Origin: Flavobacteriaceae bacterium UBA7433
Lineage (GTDB): Bacteria; Bacteroidota; Bacteroidia; Flavobacteriales; Flavobacteriaceae
Assembly (NCBI GenBank): GCA_002477565.1
Contig: DLQL01000072.1
Span: 32,464 to 44,847, forward strand
DNA: 12,384 nucleotides
Reading direction: 5' to 3'
Each line of letters begins with the position of its first letter. The stretch's first letter is position 1. The notes beneath the pieces were generated by a model. That model had not been told where the DNA came from and made no database searches. It was given only the letters and a program-made list of their open reading frames with translations. A program made the translations under genes and the position numbers. Below, one piece after another: positions 1 through 7,700 of the stretch.

Positions 1-927
1 TTCGATTCCCATTCCAAAGGCATAGCCGCTGTAGGTCTCTGGGTCGATGTTGGCATTTTTCAAAACATTGGGGTCCACCATGCCACAGCCCATAATTTCC
101 AACCATCCAGTTCCTTTGGTAATTTTGTAGTCTGTTTCTGTTTCAAGACCCCAGTAGATGTCTACTTCAGCACTGGGTTCTGTAAAGGGGAAATAAGACG
201 GGCGCAAACGTATTTTTGATTTTCCAAACATCTCTTTGGTAAAGTACAAAAGTGTCTGTTTGAGATCGGCAAAAGAAACTTCCGTATCGATGTAGAGCCC
301 TTCAACTTGGTGAAAAATACAGTGGGCACGCGCTGAGATGTCTTCGTTTCTAAACACACGTCCAGGCGACAAAGTACGAATCGGAGGGTTGTGGTTTTCC
401 ATATAGCGTGTCTGTACCGAAGAGGTATGCGTTCTCAAGAGCAAATCCGGATTTTTTTCAATAAAAAAAGTGTCCTGCATGTCTCTTGCGGGGTGGTATT
501 CAGGCAAGTTGAGTGCTGTAAAATTATGCCAGTCGTCTTCAATTTCGGGCCCTTCCGAAACCGTAAAGCCGATGCGATCAAAGATCTCAATGATTTGATT
601 TCTCACAACAGAGATGGGATGTCTTGCTCCCAATTCGATCGGTTCTGCAGGACGAGTCAAATCTCCATAGTGGCTTTTGCTCTTGACAGTGTTTTCCATA
701 GCGTCTTTGAGCTGACTGACTTTGTCTGTTGCAGTTGCACGCAATTGGTTCAAGGCTTGGCCTAGGTCTTTTTTCAAGCTGTTGTCAACGGTTTTAAATT
801 CGTTGAACAGCTCTTTTAAAATTCCTTTGCTACCTAAGTATTGAATTCGAAAAGCTTCTACTTCTTCCTGTGTATTTGCTTGAAAGGCTTTTGCCTCGCC
901 AATCAGTTCTTTTACTTTGTCTAGCAT
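1..927 (-). CDS. pheS: Phenylalanyl-tRNA synthetase alpha subunit, 3' end cut by window edge
   Basis: Cytoplasmic class II aminoacyl-tRNA synthetase subunit that, with PheT, charges tRNA-Phe. The reading frame is open from the ATG at 927 to the left edge, giving 309 residues; PheS is usually about 340, so only some 30 C-terminal residues are missing. The N-terminal ~85 residues are the helical, tRNA-binding arm (MLDKVKELIGEAKAF...). The catalytic domain begins near residue 90 (RPAEPIELGARHPIS). Motif 2 is clear at 188-210 (PGRVFRNEDISARAH, then FHQVEG), followed by FPFTEPSAEVDI at 246-257 and LEIMGCGMVDPNVL at 276-289. The sequence stops inside motif 3 (YAFGMGIE, the expected Arg being just outside). 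No Shine-Dalgarno is visible before the ATG, as is common in Bacteroidota. The upstream same-strand membrane-protein gene ends 47 bp away, so co-transcription is possible. Identification is from recognised family motifs and is very secure. Confidence 0.97.
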   Translation of the reverse strand, partial: MLDKVKELIGEAKAFQANTQEEVEAFRIQYLGSKGILKELFNEFKTVDNSLKKDLGQALNQLRATATDKVSQLKDAMENTVKSKSHYGDLTRPAEPIELGARHPISVVRNQIIEIFDRIGFTVSEGPEIEDDWHNFTALNLPEYHPARDMQDTFFIEKNPDLLLRTHTSSVQTRYMENHNPPIRTLSPGRVFRNEDISARAHCIFHQVEGLYIDTEVSFADLKQTLLYFTKEMFGKSKIRLRPSYFPFTEPSAEVDIYWGLETETDYKITKGTGWLEIMGCGMVDPNVLKNANIDPETYSGYAFGMGIE

Positions 928-946
928 GGGATGGAAAATTAAAAAG

Positions 947-954
947 CAAATTTA
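947..954 (-). promoter_or_regulatory. Possible Bacteroidota -7 box upstream of pheS
   Basis: Read on the minus strand this is TAAATTTG, an exact match to the Bacteroidota -7 consensus TAnnTTTG, 19 nt upstream of the pheS ATG in the 47-bp spacer. No convincing TTG-type -33 element is seen at the usual distance upstream, and the leader would be very short. In such AT-rich sequence an 8-mer match can arise by chance, so this is only a candidate. Confidence 0.3.
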
Positions 955-974
955 AAAAAAGAAAAAGACCTGTA

Positions 975-2576
975 CTATTTTTTTAAGTGAATAGTAAATT
1001 TGTCATTTGAAAAATAGACGGTTGTTCCTTCTTCGAATTCAGGGCAATTTTGCAACACCTTTTCGCGGTACGAAAAATTTTGAGTGACGATGTAGTCGTA
1101 TTGCCAAGACAATGCGCGTTGAAGGTTCTCAGAGGAAGGCTGCATGACACAAAAGCCACTGCGTTGCATGCCAATAAAAGCCAAATTGGGACTGTAGGCA
1201 TCGAGTAGTAGTATTTTTGCGTGTTTGGACACCTGTAAGCTGTCTAAGATTTCGTGACTGTTTTCAAAGTTTCTCCGCGTTTTTTCAAGAGGCGATGTTT
1301 CGCGAGCCTCATAGCCGTATGCAAACACAAGCCGGTTCAGTGCAAACGCAAGAACCCCCATCAAAAGAAGCTGTTTTTTACGGTTTTGAAGTTTTACTTT
1401 TTTCTCCCACGATGCAAATGACACCAACCAAAATACGAGTATTGGAAAAAAAGTATCCAAGATGTAATAATCATGAGCTACAAATTGACGCCCCATCAGC
1501 AAGGCATAACAGCTCATCCCTAGGGTGACGATTCCAAGGAAACCGATTGCAAATTGGTGTTTTTGAGGGATTGAGATCTGAACGCGATTTTTTAGGACGA
1601 ATACTACTAGCAACCCTAAAAATAGGTAGTGAACGAGGGTTAGGTACCTCCAGCTTTCGTAGTACAAAGTCCCACAAAGCACCTCTGAAAAGTCTTTTAA
1701 AGAGGTCGGGGGCAAAGGGTAATTTAAAAAATTGGAACCATAATTGGCGGAAAGAACAACTTTGTTGTACACAAAATACAAAAGGACGGCTCCAATACCG
1801 ATACTTGCACCTACAAGCTCTTTTACAAAGCCTTTTTTTTGCCAAACAGCCTTGAAGCCATAACTGCAAAAAAGTCCGAGAAGATATATCAGAAAAGGGA
1901 GTCTTGTCAATGCTGCAAGAGTGATCAGTAACAAAGCGAAAAGATACGATTGGAAACGGTTTGTTTTTAAGTAGTTTGTAAAATGGTAAGCAGCGATAAA
2001 AAGGAGCGCAAGTGCTGCAGCACTCGGTAAAAATCCGACGGCATAATAGCCATAAGTAGGAGCTAATAAGACAAATAGAATGACAAAGAGTCCTTTTGCA
2101 AAAGAGCGGGTAGCTAAAAGAATTGTTTTAAAGAGGTAAAACAAACCAACAAGGCTCAACAAGAGCATGTACATTCGATAGATAGCAGGACTTCGCGTAT
2201 CCAACAACTTCATAAGCCCTGCAACAATATAAGCGTGTATGGGGAAATCCACGGCGGTAATTCCTTTGGGAGATTTGGGAAAAACACTCCAATAAGCAGT
2301 TGATTTTTTTCTGGCTTTTTCAGGAGCAAATTGTGGATTCAAGCAATAGGTTTGTGGATGAAAAAAGTCAAAACCATTGTCTAAAAACCCTAAAGAGAGG
2401 GCAAAATGATCTGCCATTGCCCAAGCATGCCTGCCTTGAACAGGGTCAGTTGTCCGAGGAGCCATCAAAAGAAGGCTCAACAAGATCAAAAGCGCCCAAA
2501 TGTGTCGTGACTGATTTTTTTTCAAGGAATAAAAATAAAGATTTTTAAGCGAATGCAGCAATGGCTCTGGGTGCAA
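975..2576 (-). CDS. Multi-pass membrane protein, GT-C / family 39-like glycosyltransferase candidate
   Basis: A 533-residue inner-membrane protein with about ten hydrophobic segments, including ~27-40, 113-126, 133-155, 161-175, 182-198, 210-238, 253-272, 312-328, 343-361, 374-388 and 402-420. A long polar loop (~45-112) follows the first helix, and a soluble tail (~425-533) follows the last. This GT-C topology, the loop motif TAVDFPIHAYIVAG (107-120), the HDYYILDTFFPIL segment (368-380) and the tail motif SPNLAFIGMQRSGF (462-475) recall lipid-phosphosugar-dependent glycosyltransferases of the ArnT/PMT group. Donor and acceptor cannot be told. The start is uncertain: the longest frame begins at a TTG at 2576, a second TTG at 2525 would give MKKNQSRHIW just before the first helix, and the first ATG (Met38) falls inside that helix and is unlikely. 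It lies upstream of pheS on the same strand and diverges from gdhA. It could instead be an uncharacterised membrane family with the same fold. Confidence 0.6.
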   Translation of the reverse strand: MHPEPLLHSLKNLYFYSLKKNQSRHIWALLILLSLLLMAPRTTDPVQGRHAWAMADHFALSLGFLDNGFDFFHPQTYCLNPQFAPEKARKKSTAYWSVFPKSPKGITAVDFPIHAYIVAGLMKLLDTRSPAIYRMYMLLLSLVGLFYLFKTILLATRSFAKGLFVILFVLLAPTYGYYAVGFLPSAAALALLFIAAYHFTNYLKTNRFQSYLFALLLITLAALTRLPFLIYLLGLFCSYGFKAVWQKKGFVKELVGASIGIGAVLLYFVYNKVVLSANYGSNFLNYPLPPTSLKDFSEVLCGTLYYESWRYLTLVHYLFLGLLVVFVLKNRVQISIPQKHQFAIGFLGIVTLGMSCYALLMGRQFVAHDYYILDTFFPILVFWLVSFASWEKKVKLQNRKKQLLLMGVLAFALNRLVFAYGYEARETSPLEKTRRNFENSHEILDSLQVSKHAKILLLDAYSPNLAFIGMQRSGFCVMQPSSENLQRALSWQYDYIVTQNFSYREKVLQNCPEFEEGTTVYFSNDKFTIHLKK

Positions 2577-2587
2577 TCGAAACCACA

Positions 2588-2600
2588 GTGTAAATTACAC
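2588..2600. promoter_or_regulatory. Perfect palindrome, candidate operator between divergent genes
   Basis: GTGTAAATTACAC is a perfect dyad of two 6-bp arms around a central A. It sits in the spacer between the membrane-protein gene and gdhA, 14-26 bp upstream of the gdhA -7 candidate, where the -33 element would lie. A dimeric regulator binding here could affect gdhA and possibly the divergent gene. No particular regulator family is identified. Confidence 0.45.
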
Positions 2601-2613
2601 AAATTATGGGTAT

Positions 2614-2621
2614 TATTTTTG
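2614..2621 (+). promoter_or_regulatory. Candidate -7 box of the gdhA promoter
   Basis: TATTTTTG matches the Bacteroidota -7 consensus TAnnTTTG exactly. Transcription would begin around 2626-2629, leaving about 40 nt before the chosen gdhA ATG at 2667 but only about 12 nt before the alternative ATG at 2640. No clear TTG -33 motif is present; the position is occupied by the 2588-2600 palindrome. Confidence 0.45.
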
Positions 2622-2666
2622 TTATATTCGTAAGAACAAGTGCAATCTATAAAGCCCTATCAAAGT

Positions 2667-4010
2667 ATGAAAAAAATCATCGACGAGTTCATGGACTTGG
2701 TAAAGTCACGAAACACCAACGAACCAGAATTTTTACAAGCCGTTCAAGAAGTTGCAGATGCGGTCATCCCTTACATTGTAGACCACGACATTTATTTTGG
2801 GAAAAATATTTTATTGCGCATGGTTGAGCCCGAACGGGTATTGATGTTTCGAGTTTCTTGGGTAGACGATGCAGGTGAAATCCATGTAAACAGAGGTTTT
2901 CGCATACAGATGAATTCTGCCATTGGCCCTTACAAGGGGGGACTGCGTTTTCACAAGTCTGTAAATTTGAGCATTTTGAAATTTTTGGCCTTTGAGCAGG
3001 TCTTTAAGAACGCACTGACGACTCTTCCGATGGGAGGAGCAAAAGGAGGCTCAGACTTTGATCCGAAAGGGAAATCAGACGATGAGATCATGCGTTTTTG
3101 CCATGCCTTTATGAGCGAGTTGTTTCGTCATATCGGGCCCAACAAAGACATTCCTGCAGGAGACATCGGTGTAGGGGCGAGAGAGATTGGATTTTTGTTT
3201 GGGAAATACAAGAAGCTTCGCAACGAATTTACAGGAGTCATCACCGGCAAAGGCTTGACTTGGGGAGGTTCTCTGATTCGTCCTGAGGCCACCGGTTATG
3301 GGACGGTGTATTTTGCTGAAAACATGTTGAAGACACAGAACAAATCTTTTGAAGGAAAAACAGTCTGCGTTTCAGGCTCGGGAAATGTCGCACAATTTGC
3401 TACTGAAAAAGCGATCCAGTTAGGTGCCAAAGTAGTGACGCTTTCGGATTCCTCAGGCACACTCTTTGACCCCGATGGTATCGATGCAGCAAAACTTGCA
3501 TTTGTGATGGAGTTGAAAAACGAGAAAAGAGGGCGCATTTCAGAATATTTGGAAGAATATCCAAGGGCTAGCTTTCAAAAAGGAAAACGACCTTGGGCGG
3601 TTGCTTGTGACATCGCCATGCCCTGTGCCACGCAAAACGAATTGGATGGGGAAGACGCCAAGCAACTCTTAAAAAACGGTTGTATTTGCGTCAGTGAAGG
3701 TGCCAACATGCCGTCGACACCAGAGGCGATACACGAGTTTCACAAAGCCAAAATTTTGTTTGCGCCTGGCAAGGCATCCAATGCAGGTGGAGTGGCCACT
3801 TCAGGGTTGGAAATGACTCAAAATTCGCTGCGCTTTCATTGGTCACGAATTGAAGTAGATGAAAAATTACAAGAAATTATGGCAGATATCCATGAGGTTT
3901 GTGTTCAGTATGGCACGGATAAAGACGGATATGTAGATTATGTAAAAGGAGCCAATATCGCAGGTTTTGTCAAAGTTGCCGATGCCATGTTGGCACAAGG
4001 AGTGGTCTAA
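2667..4010 (+). CDS. gdhA: NADP-specific glutamate dehydrogenase
   Basis: Cytoplasmic hexameric (small-subunit) glutamate dehydrogenase, interconverting 2-oxoglutarate plus ammonium and L-glutamate; enzymes of this group mainly assimilate ammonium using NADPH. From the ATG at 2667 the product is 447 residues, the same length as the E. coli enzyme, and aligns along its whole length. Visible landmarks: VEPERVLMFRVSWVDD (53-68), substrate region IGPYKGGLRFHKSVNLS (86-102), the catalytic-lysine motif MGGAKGGSDFDPKG (122-135, Lys126), the PAGDIGVGAREIG loop (163-175, Asp166), the dinucleotide fold SGSGNVAQ (236-243), and SDSSG (260-264), the context seen in NADP-dependent enzymes. FAPGKASNAGGVATSGLEM (365-383) and NIAGFVKVADAMLAQGV (430-446) close the protein. 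An in-frame ATG at 2640 would add nine residues; 2667 is preferred by family length and leader length. The gene is alone on its strand and intact. Confidence 0.96.
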   Translation: MKKIIDEFMDLVKSRNTNEPEFLQAVQEVADAVIPYIVDHDIYFGKNILLRMVEPERVLMFRVSWVDDAGEIHVNRGFRIQMNSAIGPYKGGLRFHKSVNLSILKFLAFEQVFKNALTTLPMGGAKGGSDFDPKGKSDDEIMRFCHAFMSELFRHIGPNKDIPAGDIGVGAREIGFLFGKYKKLRNEFTGVITGKGLTWGGSLIRPEATGYGTVYFAENMLKTQNKSFEGKTVCVSGSGNVAQFATEKAIQLGAKVVTLSDSSGTLFDPDGIDAAKLAFVMELKNEKRGRISEYLEEYPRASFQKGKRPWAVACDIAMPCATQNELDGEDAKQLLKNGCICVSEGANMPSTPEAIHEFHKAKILFAPGKASNAGGVATSGLEMTQNSLRFHWSRIEVDEKLQEIMADIHEVCVQYGTDKDGYVDYVKGANIAGFVKVADAMLAQGVV

Positions 4011-4039
4011 AAAATAGGCAGTTAATTTCTTAACTACCT
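4009..4039 (-). terminator. Intrinsic-type terminator closing the minus-strand unit
   Basis: The arms AGTTAA (4020-4025) and TTAACT (4030-4035) form a 6-bp stem with a 4-nt loop, extended by AGG/CCT (4016-4018 with 4037-4039) across one mismatch. Read on the minus strand the hairpin runs into ATTTTTT (4009-4015), so it has a U-tract only for transcripts arriving from the lipoprotein gene. For gdhA on the plus strand the hairpin starts 5 nt after the stop but lacks a U-run. Confidence 0.55.
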
Positions 4040-4089
4040 CTTCCAATAGGTTTGATTTAAAAAAAGAATGCGCCTTGTACTTCTTCTCT

Positions 4090-4779
4090 TTAGTTTACAG
4101 AAAAACGCCAAACTGGGCCGATGGATGCACCTCCTTTTCCATCTTTTACAACCACTTTCCAGTAGTAATTTGACGCGCTGCTAACGGTAGAGACATAAGT
4201 TGTTTCACTTTGGTTTTCTGAAACCAATTCCGGTGTTTCAGTCGTTCCAAAATAGAGGTCATACATGAGTGTGTCATTGTCTACATCACTAGCAGTCCAT
4301 TCCAAAGTTACTGAGCTTTCAGAAACAGTTGCTTCCATTTCTGGACCGATCAGTGCAGGCAGGAAAGGAATGTGATTGACCAAGCCGACACCTTCTGTAT
4401 AAAATTGGTAGACAGAAGAGTAATCACTCGCTCCATCTTCTTCATCCATCGCTTTCACACGCCAATAATAGCTAGTTCCTGTTTCCAACGAAAATTGTGT
4501 TGAGGTTGCAGTGATGTTATTTCGCATTTTTACGATGTTTGCAAATTGATTGTCAGTTGCAATTTCAAGCAAGTAGTTGATGGCATTTCCATCGGCATCA
4601 GTGGCAGCATTCCAACTAAAATTCAAAGTAGCATCAACACAAAGCAAGTTGTTTGTCGGAGAGATGAGTCCCGGAGTTGTTGGGTTTAGATTTGTGTCTT
4701 CTGGACCCTCATCAGAAGTCCCTCCGCTACAGGATCCGAGTGTAAAAGTTACAAATAGTATATAGATGTATTTTTTCAT
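4090..4779 (-). CDS. Surface lipoprotein with two fibronectin type III-like domains
   Basis: A 229-residue predicted lipoprotein. Residues 1-16 are a short signal peptide ending in the lipobox LGS-C, with Cys17 as the lipidated residue. The following SGGTSDEGPED stretch is acidic and resembles the export signals that send Bacteroidota lipoproteins to the cell surface. Two beta-sandwich domains follow, ~36-129 and ~137-229. Each starts with a Pro-rich entry (PGLISPTNN; PFLPALIGPE), has a central Trp strand (NFSWNAATDADGNAINY; LEWTASDVDNDTLMYDL), and ends with YYWRVKAMDEEDGAS or YYWKVVVKDGKGGAS. No catalytic residues are evident, so a binding or structural role is likely. The start codon is only 4 nt after the stop of the upstream T9SS protein gene, which argues for one transcript and coupled translation. 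Both proteins should act at the outer surface. The domain assignment is by pattern; the ligand is unknown. It is similar in layout to the partial protein at the right edge. Confidence 0.8.
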   Translation of the reverse strand: MKKYIYILFVTFTLGSCSGGTSDEGPEDTNLNPTTPGLISPTNNLLCVDATLNFSWNAATDADGNAINYLLEIATDNQFANIVKMRNNITATSTQFSLETGTSYYWRVKAMDEEDGASDYSSVYQFYTEGVGLVNHIPFLPALIGPEMEATVSESSVTLEWTASDVDNDTLMYDLYFGTTETPELVSENQSETTYVSTVSSASNYYWKVVVKDGKGGASIGPVWRFSVN

Positions 4780-4783
4780 GGCT

Positions 4784-7700
4784 TTAGTGTTTTACGATTT
4801 TTAAAGTGATAGTTTCTTCTGCATTTACTTTTACCAGGTACAATCCGCTAGGGGCACCTTCAAGATTCAATTGAATTTTTCCTGAATTAACAGGGTACGG
4901 CTTGCGACTTAGCAATTTGGATTTTAAATTGTAAATCGAAACGACCACTTCTTTTTCTTCTGTTGCCAATCCGATTTCAAAGCTGCCATTTGTTGGATTC
5001 GGTAGGGCAGTGACTGTTCCGATGGTTGCAACTGTTTTTGTAAAAGATCCTTCACAGGCAATGCCTGTTTTGATTTCAAGACGATCTCCATAGTGAATCC
5101 CTTCGATTTCCAAAGCACTGTCATAGGTTTCTAAGACTACTTTTTCATTGAGATAGACGGTATAAGGAGCCGTACCTTGCTCAATTTCAACTTGAATTTT
5201 GTTCACGATGATTTTTGCAGCGGCCTTTAGCGTTTCTCCTTGGGCAACCTCAATTGCAAAACAGCTTTCAAAATCTTGATTTGCAACCGAAATACACATC
5301 GTATAGGAACCGCTTGCTAAGTTTTCAATTGTCAAAGCATTGTCTACAAATGGATAGGTATTGTCGTCGATAGTCGCATTATAGGTGTTGTTTTCAATCG
5401 CGATAATTCCAATTTTCCCATTGCCCTTGTCCAAACAAGTCTCACCTGTGACGGCAATTCGAAAGTTGTTTGCAGGAACTGAAAAGTCAGTGTTCCCCGT
5501 TCCTGAATCCGACACTTTAGGCCCTTTGATGTTGTCTATATATGCGGTTACTTGGTCGGTGTTGTTTTCACCATTCATCTGAAGGACAACTCTGTTCAAA
5601 TCGGTCCTGTCTTCAGGATCGGTGTTGATACTAATCCAGTTGACATAAGGGTCATTCGCAAAATCAAAGGTAATTTCTTGCCATTGGTCCAAGACCACAG
5701 GTTTGTCAATTTGAGTTTGTGTTTCCCACGGGCTTGCTGCATTCCCGTCTTGAAGTTTTAATGAGATTTGATTGGTTTGCGCTCCGCTAATGCCTTCAGA
5801 AGGCACATAAACCATCAAACTAAATGAGCTATTGGTACTGAGGTCCAAACTTTCTTCAAGATCAAAACGCACATTTGCATATTGTCCGCCTGTATCGCTG
5901 TATTTGAATACCGTAGCAGAGGAGTTGTTTCCGTCTTGGAACGGATTGGAAAAGGCTGTATCGAAGTCACATTCATCTCCGAGCCAAGTGTCAAAATTAG
6001 TTCCTCCCTCAAAAGTCTCATAGTCTACAAGCGTCTGTTCTACGGCTACTTTGGTTGTAAACATCGCACTGACTCCAGTAACAACTGTATTGTTGGAAGT
6101 TTCAATAGTTCCATCGACAATTCCAAACCAATAGGTAGTTTCACCTTCCAGATATGTCTCAGGATCAAGGGTGATGGTGTTTTTGGTCTCGTTGATAGCA
6201 GCGGTAAAGGGAATGGAAGTTCCATTGGCATTGTTTGTTTTCAAAGCTACTTTTCCTGTCAAGTCTGTGATGTCCGAATCGTCCAAATTTCTGAAGTCAA
6301 GGTTGGTGCTGATTTCTAAAGTACGCCCTACGGCAAAGTCAGCAGTTCCCGAAACAGGATTGGTTGTAAATGTCGCCACAGGCGCAATGTTGGTTTTTTC
6401 GTAATCGTCAAAATAATACGTATCACCAGCTAATGATTCTCCCGACCCGGTTCTGTCAAAATAGATCTGAGCACGGTCGTAATTTGAAGCAGTGACAGAA
6501 CTGAAGTTGTAAATTAGTTGCACCCATTGGCTGACTTCTGTAACCTCAATGCTTTGTTCAAAACCTTTGCCATAATCTGGATAATTTTGAATTCTCACCA
6601 TGACACTCACGGGTTTGTCCACCCATACTTTTACTCGGATATAAGGAGTTTCTGAGAAGTCCAAAGCTGTCAGAGGTGTATTCCCACCGACAAGACTGTT
6701 TTCCAATCCAGAATCATTTCCTGCGTGTGTGTATTCCCCTACAAAATTAGAAGTATTGATTCCTGTCGCATCTGGGTTTGCAATTTTAGCAAAACCTGTA
6801 CCTCCCCAACTTTCAAATCCAACAGCTGTATTTGTCGTGTCAAAATCAAACAGTGTTTCCACCACATCTCCAACGACAGCGGCCTTGGTGGTAAATGTAG
6901 CATTTACACTGGTAATTGCTTCTTTTTCAGAGGTTTCAAGTGTTCCGTCTAAAATTCCAAACCAATAGGTTGTGGCGCTACTCAAATTTTCAGTTGGATC
7001 AAGGGTGATGCTGTTTTTACTTTCATTGATGCTTGCTGTAAAAGAGACGTCGGCACCATTGGCATCGTTTGTTTTCAAGGCCACTTTTTCTGTGAAATCT
7101 GTAATTTCTATGCCGTCCAAATCTCGAAAGGCAAGGTTGGTGTTGATTTGTAAGTTACTTCCCAAAGGGATTTCAGTAGCTCCGGAAGTAGGATTGGTTG
7201 TGAACGTTGCAGCAGGTGCAACATCGCTTACTTTGATCTCGTCAAAGTAATAAACGGTTCCTGCAGTCGTATGGTTTCTCGCTCCATCAAAATAAAGATT
7301 GATTTTATTTTGATTTGTCAGTGTGACACTGCCAAAATTATACACAACTTCAGTCCATTGGTTTAGTTCGTCTTCACGGAGGGTATAAGAGAACTCTGCT
7401 TGGTCCTGCCAAGTTGGATTGTTTTCAAATTTAAACGTGAGCGTGATTGGGTTTGCCGTCCAAATTTTTACACGTACAAATGGGGTTTCTGTAAAATCCA
7501 CAGCACCCGATGGAATATCAGCACCTAGAGGGCTCCAACCACCACCACCACCCGCGCCGTCTCCTGCAGTAAACTGAGCTACGTTTTCAGAAGTGTTGAT
7601 CCCTGTCGGGTCTGGATTGGCGATCTTTTCAAATTGAGAGTTCCCGTCCCAAGCTGAAAATTCAACGGCTGCATTGCTTTGGTCAAAGTCAAAGAGCATT

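Noticed and set aside
391..765. Open frame on the plus strand, 124 codons
   Set aside because: It lies wholly inside pheS, antisense, and its product shows no domain pattern or start signal.
1471..1869. Minus-strand 132-codon open frame and the antisense frame 1547-1855
   Set aside because: Both overlap the membrane-protein gene in other frames, and their Cys/Arg-rich products look like out-of-frame translation.
4011..4089. Hairpin considered as the gdhA terminator
   Set aside because: On the plus strand it is not followed by a U-run; the U-tract is only on the minus-strand side, so it was assigned to the lipoprotein transcript.
5882..6319. 145-codon plus-strand open frame, with similar ones at 6725-6968, 6972-7250 and 7848-8090
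   Set aside because: All are antisense to the T9SS protein gene and recur at the same phase of its internal repeat, so they are by-products of the repeated coding sequence.
7538..7552. Short ACC microsatellite
   Set aside because: It simply encodes a Gly run in a jelly-roll loop; it is too short and not at a promoter or start, so phase variation is unlikely.
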